Shown here: in pieces, positions 1-7,656 of the stretch
Layout: each line of letters begins with the position of its first letter
Numbering within the stretch: position 1 is the first letter of the stretch
DNA from: an uncultured Clostridia bacterium
Lineage (GTDB): Bacteria > Bacillota > Clostridia > Oscillospirales > Acutalibacteraceae
Direction of reading: 5' to 3'
Length of the DNA stretch: 21,804 nucleotides
Assembly: GCA_937896885.1 (NCBI GenBank)
Contig: CALBNX010000010.1
Coordinates: 1 to 21,804 of the forward strand
Program-made: the position numbers and the translations under genes
The notes under the pieces: model-generated
Told to the model about the DNA's origin: nothing
The model's input: the letters and a program-made list of their open reading frames with translations, nothing else
The model's database searches: none

Positions 1-128
1 TTATCGTTTGGTGTTTCTATGATTTAAAGGATAAAGATGTCCAAGTGATGATTGACTGCAACACAGGTAAAATCACAAGAGAAGAAGCATTAAGCAAGAT
101 GTCAAAGAAATATGATATTAAAGAGTAG
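1..128 (+). CDS. C-terminal end of an unidentified protein (partial)
   Basis: An open frame enters from the left edge with codons beginning at position 3 and ends at TAG 126-128, giving about 41 residues that end in YDIKE. The tail includes VMIDCNTGKITREEAL, which faintly recalls the closing strand of PepSY-type domains (an acidic residue, then TGK). That similarity is too short to support a family call. Nine bases separate its stop from the next start codon, so it is probably the upstream partner of the NimA-like gene in one transcript. The start and most of the protein are outside the window. Confidence 0.6.
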   Translation, partial: IVWCFYDLKDKDVQVMIDCNTGKITREEALSKMSKKYDIKE

Positions 129-137
129 GAGCATTTT

Positions 138-626
138 ATGAACGGAATGACAAGACGCGAACGTCAGGTAACTGACATTGACGAAATTATTAAAATTCTT
201 GATAAATCAAAGGTTTTGCATTTAGGACTTGTTGATGGTGACGAGCCCTATGTTGTGCCAATGAACTATGGCTACATAATGGAAGATGGAAAACTAACAA
301 TTTATCTTCACGGCGCAAATCGTGGCAGGAAGTTAGATTTAATTCGTGCCAATCCAAAAGTTTTTTATGAAATGTGTTGTGATATCGTTCCTTTTGAGGG
401 CGAAGTAGCTTGTAAATATGGCATTACCTATGCGTCAGTTATGGGTAGGGGAATTGCTGAAATTGTAGAAGATGTTGAAGAGAAAAAACTCGCATTATCT
501 GTGCTTATGAAAACACAAACTGGTAAAGATTTTGAGTTTGAAGACAAGATGACAAAAATAGTTACAATTATTAAAATTAACACTCTTGAATACACCGCAA
601 AGCACAGACCAGGACCTAAGAAATAG
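138..626 (+). CDS. Pyridoxamine 5'-phosphate oxidase-like flavoprotein, NimA-like
   Basis: A 162-residue protein of the split-barrel FMN-binding fold. It opens with TRRERQVTDIDEIIKIL, followed by LGLVDGDEPYVVPMNYGY, the YLHGA strand, the helix GRKLDLIRANPKV, the SVMGRG strand and a C-terminal AKHRPGPK. This order matches the NimA / pyridoxamine-oxidase-like group (Pfam Pyridox_ox_2 type), and the length is normal for it. Family members bind FMN or haem; some, such as NimA, are linked to nitroimidazole reduction, but most are uncharacterised, so the substrate is unknown here. The ATG at 138 is preceded by TAGGAG, about 6 bases upstream. The gene lies 9 bases after an upstream partial gene and 55 bases before the HAD gene, with a repeat element in that gap. 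Confidence 0.85.
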   Translation: MNGMTRRERQVTDIDEIIKILDKSKVLHLGLVDGDEPYVVPMNYGYIMEDGKLTIYLHGANRGRKLDLIRANPKVFYEMCCDIVPFEGEVACKYGITYASVMGRGIAEIVEDVEEKKLALSVLMKTQTGKDFEFEDKMTKIVTIIKINTLEYTAKHRPGPKK

Positions 627-631
627 ATTTA

Positions 632-679
632 TCTCCCTTGTCAAAGGGAGGGGGACCGTCGAAGACGGTGGAGGGATTC
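632..679 (+). repeat. Two-hairpin intergenic repeat, copy 1
   Basis: A 48-bp element with two consecutive perfect hairpins: CTCCCTT/AAGGGAG (633-639 with 644-650, loop GTCA) and ACCGTC/GACGGT (655-660 with 664-669, loop GAA). It ends in GGAGGGATTC. Two further copies of the same layout lie near 10931-10978 (+) and 10994-11039 (inverted). The second stem differs in sequence between copies but stays paired, so the structure seems to be what is conserved. Its terminal GGAGGG (670-675) lies 6 bases before the ATG of the HAD gene and is the only good Shine-Dalgarno there. Confidence 0.85.
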
Positions 680-681
680 CT

Positions 682-1608
682 ATGCTTAAAACTCGTGAAA
701 CCCACAAAATTAAATATGCTTTTCACGATATTGACGGCACACATTCTCTCATTCGTGATTGGCCACCTGTAATGAGTATCTGTCTTTATGATGTAATCAA
801 AAACGGTTTACCCCAAGATTTTGACAGTAGCGAAAATCAAAATAGACTCATTTCTCTTGCGGGGACAAAGAAACTTCCCGAAACTGACCAATTTTGTATT
901 GAGTCAGCAGGACTCTCGGCACTTACTCAAATGGAGTGGGCAATCCGTCGTGCAGTTCGAGAGGGGAATATAAAAGTCAACTGTGATATGCAGACAAATG
1001 CTCAAATAATTGACCGAATTAATAACGGAATTGAGTATTATGACGATTTGCCCGAAACTTATGAAATGACAGAAATGTTAAAAGAGCAAACTCCTCGGCT
1101 TTTCAAACTTTATGAACAAGTACTCAATGGATTTTGCCGTGATAAAAACCTCAAGAAAGCAAAAGAAAACCCCAATGAGTTCAGAATAAGCGGCTCAATG
1201 GAGTTTTTGAAGTTCTTAAAAGATAACGGTGTAAAAAATTACTTTGTAACTGGTGCAGTTGTAGAAAAAGGTATGGGAATGCACGAGGAAGTTGAAACGC
1301 TTGGCTATAAAATCGGTAAAGGCGAGTTGGTTGAAGATATAATCGGCTCAACTTGGACGGAAAAAATGCCAAAAGATATGGTTATGAAAAAACTTCTTAA
1401 AGATTTAGGCGTAAAAGGCGAAAATGTGCTTGTAATCGGTGACGGCAGAGCTGAAATTCAGGCAGGCGTTCAAATGGGTGCGTTTGTTGTGAGCAGACTT
1501 CCTGAAAATGCTGAATTTCAACGAGATTTACACAAAAAACTCGGTACAAATATTATAATAAAAGATTTTTGTGATAAAGAATTTTTAGACCTTTTCAAAG
1601 GTGAGTAA
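682..1608 (+). CDS. HAD-superfamily hydrolase (probable phosphatase)
   Basis: A 308-residue protein with the HAD motifs in order. Motif I is FHDIDGTHS near residues 14-22, with Asp16 as the likely nucleophile and Asp18 as the acid/base. Motif II is the Thr of YFVTGAV. The motif III lysine is in the KMPKDMVMKK region, and motif IV is VIGDGRAEIQAG around residue 253. The long stretch between motifs I and II is a helical cap. It probably removes phosphate from a small metabolite. The stop is followed after one base by the SIS gene, so the two are tightly coupled and may act on the same sugar phosphate, as GmhB and GmhA do; that link is inference, and this protein is much longer than GmhB. The ATG at 682 is chosen because GGAGGG ends 6 bases upstream. 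An open frame continues 5' to a TTG at 586, but that extension only translates the repeat element. Confidence 0.85.
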   Translation: MLKTRETHKIKYAFHDIDGTHSLIRDWPPVMSICLYDVIKNGLPQDFDSSENQNRLISLAGTKKLPETDQFCIESAGLSALTQMEWAIRRAVREGNIKVNCDMQTNAQIIDRINNGIEYYDDLPETYEMTEMLKEQTPRLFKLYEQVLNGFCRDKNLKKAKENPNEFRISGSMEFLKFLKDNGVKNYFVTGAVVEKGMGMHEEVETLGYKIGKGELVEDIIGSTWTEKMPKDMVMKKLLKDLGVKGENVLVIGDGRAEIQAGVQMGAFVVSRLPENAEFQRDLHKKLGTNIIIKDFCDKEFLDLFKGE

Positions 1609-1609
1609 T

Positions 1610-2200
1610 ATGAAAGAATTAATAGACAGATACCCACAACTGAATATTTGTAAAAATGACATTGAAAATGCCCTTTTACTTATGATTGATACATATAAAA
1701 ATGGTGGAAAAATCATTGTTTGTGGCAATGGTGGGAGTTCGGCAGATGCTGACCATATTGTTGGCGAGCTTATGAAAGGCTTTCTCAAAGACAGAAAGGT
1801 AATTGACGAGAGAATGCCACAAGAGTTAAGAGAAAAGTTACAAGGTGCTTTACCTGCGATTTCACTTTCTGCACACACATCACTTATGACTGCAACAATT
1901 AACGATAACGATGCAGATATGGTCTTTGCACAGCAAGTTTATGGCTACGCTAAAGAAAAGGACTTGTTGATTGCGATTTCAACATCGGGCAATTCAAAAA
2001 ATGTTGTCAACGCAGTAAAAGTTGCAAAAGCACTTGGCACAAAGACATTAGCATTGACAGGTGAAACAGGTGGAATGTTAAAAGAAATGGCGGATGTTAC
2101 AATTTGTGCACCTGAAACCGAAACCTACAAAATCCAAGAATACCACTTGCCGATATACCATTATTTGTGCGCAAAAGTGGAAGAAGAATTTTTTGAATAA
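1610..2200 (+). CDS. SIS-domain sugar-phosphate isomerase, GmhA/DiaA-like
   Basis: A 196-residue protein. The phosphosugar-binding motif VCGNGGSSADADHIVGEL near residues 38-55 is a close match to sedoheptulose-7-phosphate isomerase (GmhA). The second half has TINDNDAD, the SIS signature ISTSGNSKNVV and a C-terminal EYHLPIYHYLC containing the His expected in the GmhA active site. GmhA converts sedoheptulose 7-phosphate to a heptose phosphate used for cell-surface glycans; DiaA-like relatives have other roles, so the exact substrate is open. An insertion of about 25 residues after the first motif (KDRKVIDERMPQELREKL) is longer than in E. coli GmhA. The ATG at 1610 follows AAGGTGAG and lies one base after the HAD stop. 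An in-frame GTG at 1601 overlaps the HAD gene and is less likely. Confidence 0.85.
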   Translation: MKELIDRYPQLNICKNDIENALLLMIDTYKNGGKIIVCGNGGSSADADHIVGELMKGFLKDRKVIDERMPQELREKLQGALPAISLSAHTSLMTATINDNDADMVFAQQVYGYAKEKDLLIAISTSGNSKNVVNAVKVAKALGTKTLALTGETGGMLKEMADVTICAPETETYKIQEYHLPIYHYLCAKVEEEFFE

Positions 2201-2208
2201 AAAACAAA

Positions 2209-2259
2209 TGTAGGCATCGTCACCTACAATTTTGCACTTTGCACTTTGCATTCTGCATT
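2209..2259. repeat. Small hairpin plus degenerate 7-bp tandem repeat
   Basis: A short hairpin TGTAGG (2209-2214) / CCTACA (2223-2228) is followed by four consecutive heptamers at 2231-2258: TTTGCAC twice, TTTGCAT and TCTGCAT. The stretch is non-coding, between the SIS gene stop and the terminator. Its role is unknown; it looks like a small expanded intergenic repeat. Confidence 0.6.
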
Positions 2260-2289
2260 AAAAAATCCGACCATTTGGTCGGATTTTTT
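2260..2289. terminator. Bidirectional intrinsic terminator between convergent genes
   Basis: ATCCGACCA (2265-2273) pairs with TGGTCGGAT (2276-2284). The stem is flanked by A6 on the left and T6 on the right, so it works on both strands. It would end the SIS-gene transcript (+) and the beta-galactosidase operon (-), whose last stop codon is at 2291. Confidence 0.9.
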
Positions 2290-2290
2290 C

Positions 2291-4099
2291 TTACCCTAAA
2301 TCGTGTTTGTCTGTAATTGTAATCTCTGGTTTTTTCATACCGAGAGTTTCAAGCACTATAATCTCGTTTTCTTCCTTAAGTAATGCGCCTGGAAGATAAA
2401 GTGATTTTTGTGGGCCTACTTCCCAATATCTGCCAAGGTTAAAACCGTTAACCCAAACATAACCCTTGTCAAAGTTATCAAGGTGAACAAAGCAATCAGC
2501 TTTTGAGTCTGCCTTGAATGTGCCTTTATAGAACATTGCACCTTTGTCTTTGTTGAACTTCTCAACAGGTTTGTATGTGAGTTTCTCAAGATTATCAAGT
2601 GGCAAAGTCCATACATCGTAACCCATTTGACGCTGATTTGCAATATAAATATCAGAAAAGCCTTTTCTGTCCATCATCTTTTCGCCATAGTTAACGCGTC
2701 CCATTGTGTCAACAAGCAAACCGATTTTCTTTTCACCGTCAACAGGGCCAATAAATACTGTTGTTGTATCTTGGTCGTCTTTTGTGAATTTTTTGAAGAG
2801 AGAGCCAAGAGAGATTTTACCACTCTGTGTATAAACTGTTCTGTCAATGAATTTCTTATATTTATCATCAACATAAACGAAGCCGAAATCGTGAACATTT
2901 CTAATCATCAATGGAATTGGGTCATAATGGCCACGAATAACTGTTTCATAGTAAATCATACCGAAATTTTGACCGAAATATTCCATGCTTTCAGGAACAG
3001 GAACTCTGTGTTTTTCACCGATTGCATCAAGATTTTCAAAAAGACTTGCAGATTCAGTAAGCTCTACTTTACCGATTGTCTGAAGTTCAGGTGAAGGCAA
3101 TAATTCTTGCTTTTCAAGGCCTTGATGTTTATGTAAAAGGTCGCGGACTGCGTGATAAGCAGGTGTGTAGTCGCCCCACTCGTTGAGAAGTGCACAATAA
3201 TCATAGCTTGTGATTGTTGGTTCATAAGCTTTACCTGGATTGTGGTTTGCACCTGCGTTAAAGCCAAAGTTTGTGCCACCATGGAACATATAGAAGTTAA
3301 AGCTTGCACCACAATCTAAAAATTCCTGAACTTCTTTTACAACTGATTGAGGCTCTCTTGTGTGGTGGATATCTCTCCAATGGTCAAACCAACCGCACCA
3401 GAATTCGCCACACATATTAGGTCCGTCATTCTCAAAATCCTTTAAGCAGTTAAATGCTGTTTTAGCCTTTGAGCCGAAATTAAGAACTTTATAAATATGT
3501 GGCAATGAACCACCTGAAAGCATATTTTTCCAGTTGCCGTCAGATGTGAAAAGTGGAACATCAACGCCACAATCCTTTGTGAGTTTTTCAACAAAACGAA
3601 GATAGTCTTTGTCATTACCATAAGAACCGTATTCATTTTCAACTTGCATTGCGATAATATTGCCACCGTTTGTCTCTAAAAGTGGCTTTAATCTGCCAAG
3701 CAATTCCTTGTAATAACGCTCAATGCAAGCAAGAAAATCAGGGTACATACAACGGATTTGCATATTTTTATCTTTAAGTAACCATGCAGGTAATCCACCA
3801 AAGTCCCATTCAGCGCAGATATATGGACCAGGTCTTACAATACAATAAAGACCAACCTTTTGAGCAGTTTTTATGAAACGCTCAATGTCGAGAATACCAT
3901 CAAAATGGAATTCACCGGGTTTTGGCTCGTGAAGATTCCAACAAGTGTATGTTTCAACTGTGTTGAATCCTGCCAACTTTAATTTTGTAAGACGGTCTTC
4001 CCAATATTCAGGAACTGTGCGGAAATAGTGCATAGCACCTGAATAAATCTTGATGGGCTTACCATCCATATAAAATTCTTTGTTTTTAATTTCAAACAT
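2291..4099 (-). CDS. Glycoside hydrolase family 35 beta-galactosidase
   Basis: A 602-residue protein, the usual length for bacterial GH35 enzymes. The (beta/alpha)8 barrel starts with the DGKPIKIYSGAMHYFR strand and contains TYTCWNLHEPKPGEF and RPGPYICAEWDFGGLPAWLL. The acid/base is probably Glu156 in QVENEYGSY, and the nucleophile Glu232 in CGEFWCGWFDHW. The C-terminal part is beta-rich, with jelly-roll-like strands such as VWVNGFNLGRYWEVGPQ. There is no signal peptide, so it is predicted to be cytoplasmic and to act on short, imported beta-galactosides. The start is preceded by AAGGAG (opposite strand of 4109-4115). It is the last gene of a minus-strand operon, 22 bases after the methyltransferase gene. 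No sugar transporter is adjacent. Confidence 0.93.
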   Translation of the reverse strand: MFEIKNKEFYMDGKPIKIYSGAMHYFRTVPEYWEDRLTKLKLAGFNTVETYTCWNLHEPKPGEFHFDGILDIERFIKTAQKVGLYCIVRPGPYICAEWDFGGLPAWLLKDKNMQIRCMYPDFLACIERYYKELLGRLKPLLETNGGNIIAMQVENEYGSYGNDKDYLRFVEKLTKDCGVDVPLFTSDGNWKNMLSGGSLPHIYKVLNFGSKAKTAFNCLKDFENDGPNMCGEFWCGWFDHWRDIHHTREPQSVVKEVQEFLDCGASFNFYMFHGGTNFGFNAGANHNPGKAYEPTITSYDYCALLNEWGDYTPAYHAVRDLLHKHQGLEKQELLPSPELQTIGKVELTESASLFENLDAIGEKHRVPVPESMEYFGQNFGMIYYETVIRGHYDPIPLMIRNVHDFGFVYVDDKYKKFIDRTVYTQSGKISLGSLFKKFTKDDQDTTTVFIGPVDGEKKIGLLVDTMGRVNYGEKMMDRKGFSDIYIANQRQMGYDVWTLPLDNLEKLTYKPVEKFNKDKGAMFYKGTFKADSKADCFVHLDNFDKGYVWVNGFNLGRYWEVGPQKSLYLPGALLKEENEIIVLETLGMKKPEITITDKHDLG

Positions 4100-4121
4100 A
4101 TATTTTTCTCCTTTCGGGGAA

Positions 4122-5273
4122 TTATTTTTTCGTAATCAAGCACACACATTCGACATGGTCCGTATGCGGAAACATATCCACAGGTTGAATTTTGCGTACT
4201 TTATATCCATTTTTAGAGAGATATAACAAATCTCTTGCCAATGTTTCGGGGTTGCAACTTATATAGACAACTTTTTGTGGATTGAGTTTCACAAGTGAAG
4301 ATAAAAACGGAATGTCACTACCTGCACGGGCAGGGTCCATAATTACTGCGTCAATCTGTTCGTTGTTATTTGCAAGGTCAACCATAAAATTGCCTGCATC
4401 AGCAGTGAAAAATTTTATATTTTCAATGCCATTGAGCTTTGCATTCTCTTTGGCATCTTTAACGGCATCTTTATTGATTTCAACACCTAAAACACTTTGC
4501 ACATTTTTACTTGCGATAAGACCGATTGTGCCCGTGCCACAATATGCGTCAATAATTCGCTCGTGACCTTTGAAATCTGCATATTCAAGTGCTTTGTTGT
4601 AAAGAATTTCAGTCTGCACAGGGTTAATCTGATAAAAAGCTTTTGGCGAAATACGGAAATTTAATCCGCAAAGTTCTTCTGTGATTTTGCCGTCACCATA
4701 GAGCACTTCGCTTTTATCACCCAGCACCATACTAGTAAATTTGTTGTTCACATTCTGCACTATTGTTGTGATTTCAGGGTGACGACCAATAAGAGCATTG
4801 ATAAATGACCGTTTTGATGGGAATTGTGGTGTTGCAGTAACTAACACCACCATAACTTTACCACTTTTAAAGCCGTTTTTTACAAGCACATGGCGCAAAA
4901 ATCCTTGACGAGTGTTTTCATCATAGGGTTTTAGTTTAAAACTCTTCAAAAGCTTTTTCACAGTATTTGCAATTTCGTCAGCTTTGGGGTCTGTGAGCAT
5001 ACATTTTTCAATATCAATAATTTTGTGTGTTGATGATTGATAAACACCGGCAATTATCTGGTTGTTTTTACCACGGCCAAAAGCATATTGAGCCTTGTTG
5101 CGATAATTATATGGATTTTTCATTCCTATAATTTCTTCTACGTGACAAAACTTGCCCAAAAGACGAATTGCTTTAACTTGTTTATGCCTTAATTGTTCTT
5201 CATAAGACAGATTTAATAACTGACATCCGCCACATTTTTTAGCGTGGGGACAGACTGGCTTTTTATTATTCAT
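4122..5273 (-). CDS. 23S rRNA (uracil-C5)-methyltransferase, RlmD/RumA family
   Basis: A 383-residue SAM-dependent methyltransferase. The N-terminus carries Cys8, Cys14 and Cys17 (CPHAKKCGGC), with a fourth Cys in DIEKCML, forming the expected 4Fe-4S site. The Rossmann core has QINPVQTEILY and DAYCGTGTIGL, followed by MDPARAG. The catalytic Cys340 is in YISCNPETLARDL and the base Glu375 in HTDHVECV. The family methylates C5 of a uracil in 23S rRNA (U1939 or U747 in E. coli) or in tRNA (TrmA); the exact site cannot be read from sequence. The N-terminal TRAM domain of longer RumA proteins is absent, which explains the shorter length. It starts 2 bases after the preceding small gene, with TAGGAT as ribosome binding site. 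Confidence 0.9.
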   Translation of the reverse strand: MNNKKPVCPHAKKCGGCQLLNLSYEEQLRHKQVKAIRLLGKFCHVEEIIGMKNPYNYRNKAQYAFGRGKNNQIIAGVYQSSTHKIIDIEKCMLTDPKADEIANTVKKLLKSFKLKPYDENTRQGFLRHVLVKNGFKSGKVMVVLVTATPQFPSKRSFINALIGRHPEITTIVQNVNNKFTSMVLGDKSEVLYGDGKITEELCGLNFRISPKAFYQINPVQTEILYNKALEYADFKGHERIIDAYCGTGTIGLIASKNVQSVLGVEINKDAVKDAKENAKLNGIENIKFFTADAGNFMVDLANNNEQIDAVIMDPARAGSDIPFLSSLVKLNPQKVVYISCNPETLARDLLYLSKNGYKVRKIQPVDMFPHTDHVECVCLITKK

Positions 5274-5275
5274 AA

Positions 5276-5590
5276 TTATCCTATTTTTCTACCATTTTTA
5301 ATCTCGATTTTTCCTAAGAATGGAACAAGAAGATATCCTGTAAAAGTATCGTCGTTGATTTCAACTGAGATATCTACATTCATTTTTCCCATTAGTTCAA
5401 TTTCAGCTTTACCAGAAAGACGATTACCGACTTCTTTAATATCATAAACTTTAAAATTAGGAAGTTTTTTAAGAGAAGGCACAGTAACAGAAAAGTCGTA
5501 TTCACCGTTATTATTGCTGATTTCAACGATAGCATTTCCACTAATCAATGAAGTTTCAATTTCACCTGTCCATTTGCCTAAACCAATCAT
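5276..5590 (-). CDS. Small conserved-looking protein of unknown function
   Basis: A 104-residue soluble protein rich in alternating beta-strand patterns (IETSLISGNAIVEISNNNGEYDFSVTV and later KAEIELMGKMNVDISVEIND), with no signal peptide or membrane segment. It resembles a small antiparallel beta-sandwich, but I do not recognise a family. It has a clear ribosome binding site (AGAGGAAG, about 7 bases before the ATG) and lies 2 bases upstream of the methyltransferase gene. It is the first gene of the minus-strand operon, driven by the promoter at 5618-5646. The name of the operon partner gives no strong clue to its job. Confidence 0.7.
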   Translation of the reverse strand: MIGLGKWTGEIETSLISGNAIVEISNNNGEYDFSVTVPSLKKLPNFKVYDIKEVGNRLSGKAEIELMGKMNVDISVEINDDTFTGYLLVPFLGKIEIKNGRKIG

Positions 5591-5617
5591 AAATTCACTT
5601 CCTCTGTGTTTTCTATA

Positions 5618-5646
5618 ATTTTACCATTTATTACAAGACTTGTAAA
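5618..5646 (-). promoter_or_regulatory. Sigma-A promoter of the 5590-2291 operon
   Basis: Read on the minus strand: -35 TTTACA (5646-5641), a 17-bp spacer, -10 TAAAAT (5623-5618). The expected start is near 5611, leaving a 5' leader of about 20 bases with the AGAGGAAG ribosome binding site. Confidence 0.65.
5631..5645. promoter_or_regulatory. Palindromic operator candidate
   Basis: TTACAAGACTTGTAA is a perfect 7+1+7 inverted repeat. It covers the -35 element and spacer of the minus-strand promoter and lies about 35 bp upstream of the -35 of the divergent capD-like promoter. A dimeric repressor binding here would block the minus-strand operon. Confidence 0.45.
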
Positions 5647-5679
5647 GAATGAAAAGAATGATTTATTCATCACTTTCCG

Positions 5680-5708
5680 TTGACAATGCATAAAAATGAG
5701 AGTAAAAT
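5680..5708 (+). promoter_or_regulatory. Sigma-A promoter of the capD-like gene
   Basis: Consensus TTGACA at 5680-5685, a 17-bp spacer and TAAAAT at 5703-5708. The expected start is near 5715, giving a leader of about 28 bases. Confidence 0.8.
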
Positions 5709-5742
5709 AATACACTGAATAATTATATATGAGGTGTTTTTC

Positions 5743-7623
5743 TTGAAAAAATTGTATCAATATATAAAACCACATCAAATATTGATGTTATTATTTGATA
5801 TTATTGTGGTGAATGGTGCATATTTTCTTTCATTATTTTTGCACAGACAATTTGATATGAATATAGCAATGGCAACTTTTCTTTTTAGAAGAGTAGGCTT
5901 TGTAACAATTGCTTATATCTCTTTATTCATCATAAGAAAGCTTTATAGAAACCTATGGAAATACATGGGATTCTATGAGTTGGTTAACACAGTAGCTTGT
6001 GCCTTGATTGGTACAGGTATTTGTTGGACTTGTGACTATATAGGAATGAAGATATGCCAGGCAACAGGTAGGGAATTGTTTTTCAGTTGTATGCCATTAA
6101 TCGTTTATCTTGATGCATTTATGTTTATCTGCTTCTTCTGTGTTGGTATGAGAACTTTTTATAAAGCATATCGAGCAATGCATTCTGACAAAAAACGCCG
6201 TCGTGGCGTTGCAAATAAGCGCATTATGATTATTGGTGCAGGTGATATGGCGAACTCTGTGCTTTATGAGATGAGTATTTCTGGTTATAAATTTGGTTCA
6301 CCCGTTGTTATTGTTGACGATGCTGATTCAAAGCAAAAACTTAGAATTCGTGATATTCCGGTTGCAGGTAAAATTGAGGATATTCCAAGACTTGTTAAAG
6401 AGTTCGATGTCAATGAAATAATTTATTGTATTCCATCGGCAGAAGCTGGGCGAAAGAGAGAGATTCTTGAAATTGCGATGTCAACAGGTTGTAATCTTAA
6501 AACTGCGCCTAATATTGACGAACTTGGTGGACCAAACAAGTCATATACAGATAAAATCCGTAAGGTTGATGTTCTCGACTTGCTTTCACGACCTGAAATC
6601 AAGCTTGACCCTGATGTTTGTAAATATGTTACAGGTGAAACTGTTCTTGTAACGGGCGGTGGTGGCTCAATCGGTAGTGAGCTTTGCCGTCAGATTGCTC
6701 GTTATAATCCAGAAAGAATTGTTATTTTTGATATTTACGAAAACAATGCGTTCACTCTTAAAAATTCTCTTGATAGAAAATATTGTGGAGCACCACAGAT
6801 TGAAATTCGTATTGGTTCAGTTCGTGAGCTAAGAAGACTTCGTGAAATTTTTGAAGAATTTAAACCATCATCAGTTTTCCATGCAGCAGCACACAAACAC
6901 GTCCCACTTATGGAAGATAGCCCTTATGAGGCAGTTAAGAATAATATTTTAGGTACATATAACACAGCTTTCTGTGCTAATGAATATGGTGTTAAGAACT
7001 TTGTTCTTCTCTCAACTGACAAAGCAGTTAATCCAACAAATGTTATGGGCGCAACAAAGAGAGTATGTGAGCTTGTTGTTCAGCATTTCAGCAAGATTTC
7101 AAAGGGCACAAAATTTGCAGCAGTTCGCTTTGGTAATGTTCTTGGCTCAAATGGTAGTGTTATTCCAATTTTTAAGGAGCAACTTGAACAGGGTGGCCCT
7201 ATAACGGTTACACACCCTGACATAACAAGATACTTTATGACAATTCCTGAAGCAAGCCAGCTTGTGGTACAAGCAGGTGGTCTTGCAAAGGGTGGCGAGA
7301 TTTTCGTTCTTGATATGGGTGAGCCTGTTAAAATTGTTTCACTCGCAGAAAATCTTATCCGTCTTTCAGGCTTTGAGCCATACAAAGATATTGATATTCA
7401 GTTTACAGGTCTTCGTCCAGGTGAAAAGCTCTATGAAGAACTTTCATTGGAAGAAGAACTTGATGAAAGAAGAAAAACTGGCAACGACAAGATTTTTGTT
7501 ACAAAGCCACTTGAGATTGATGACGAACAGCTTGAAAAGGATATTAAGGCTATTGGAGACCTTCAGCCTGATGAGGTTCGTGCATATCTTAAACGACTTG
7601 TTCCAAATTATCGTGGTAAATAA
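5743..7623 (+). CDS. Membrane UDP-sugar 4,6-dehydratase, CapD/PglF/EpsC-like
   Basis: About 626 residues. Four hydrophobic segments fill the first ~145 residues. A nucleotide-binding fold follows (IMIIGAGDMANSVLYEM, about 161-177), then the catalytic extended-SDR domain with VTGGGGSIGSE at about 302. STDKAV (about 422-427) and NVMGATKR (about 431-438) are the active-site segments, with Met in place of the usual SDR Tyr and a retained Lys, as in UDP-GlcNAc 4,6-dehydratases of the FlaA1/PglF group. The product would be a UDP-4-keto-6-deoxy sugar for surface polysaccharide or protein glycosylation. The length fits full-size PglF-type enzymes. I place the start at TTG 5743, because GAGGTG (5731-5736) is then at ideal spacing; a GTG at 5734 overlaps that ribosome binding site. 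No terminator is seen before the next gene. Confidence 0.9.
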   Translation: MKKLYQYIKPHQILMLLFDIIVVNGAYFLSLFLHRQFDMNIAMATFLFRRVGFVTIAYISLFIIRKLYRNLWKYMGFYELVNTVACALIGTGICWTCDYIGMKICQATGRELFFSCMPLIVYLDAFMFICFFCVGMRTFYKAYRAMHSDKKRRRGVANKRIMIIGAGDMANSVLYEMSISGYKFGSPVVIVDDADSKQKLRIRDIPVAGKIEDIPRLVKEFDVNEIIYCIPSAEAGRKREILEIAMSTGCNLKTAPNIDELGGPNKSYTDKIRKVDVLDLLSRPEIKLDPDVCKYVTGETVLVTGGGGSIGSELCRQIARYNPERIVIFDIYENNAFTLKNSLDRKYCGAPQIEIRIGSVRELRRLREIFEEFKPSSVFHAAAHKHVPLMEDSPYEAVKNNILGTYNTAFCANEYGVKNFVLLSTDKAVNPTNVMGATKRVCELVVQHFSKISKGTKFAAVRFGNVLGSNGSVIPIFKEQLEQGGPITVTHPDITRYFMTIPEASQLVVQAGGLAKGGEIFVLDMGEPVKIVSLAENLIRLSGFEPYKDIDIQFTGLRPGEKLYEELSLEEELDERRKTGNDKIFVTKPLEIDDEQLEKDIKAIGDLQPDEVRAYLKRLVPNYRGK

Positions 7624-7656
7624 TTTTTAGTTTTTTATATATTGGAGATGTTCTAA

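Noticed and set aside
586..681. An N-terminal extension of the HAD protein from a TTG at 586
   Set aside because: It overlaps the NimA-like gene and then translates the two-hairpin repeat; ATG 682 has an ideal ribosome binding site and HAD motif I begins shortly after it.
2627..3094. A 155-residue plus-strand frame
   Set aside because: It is antisense to the GH35 gene, whose motifs are intact, and has no ribosome binding site or family features.
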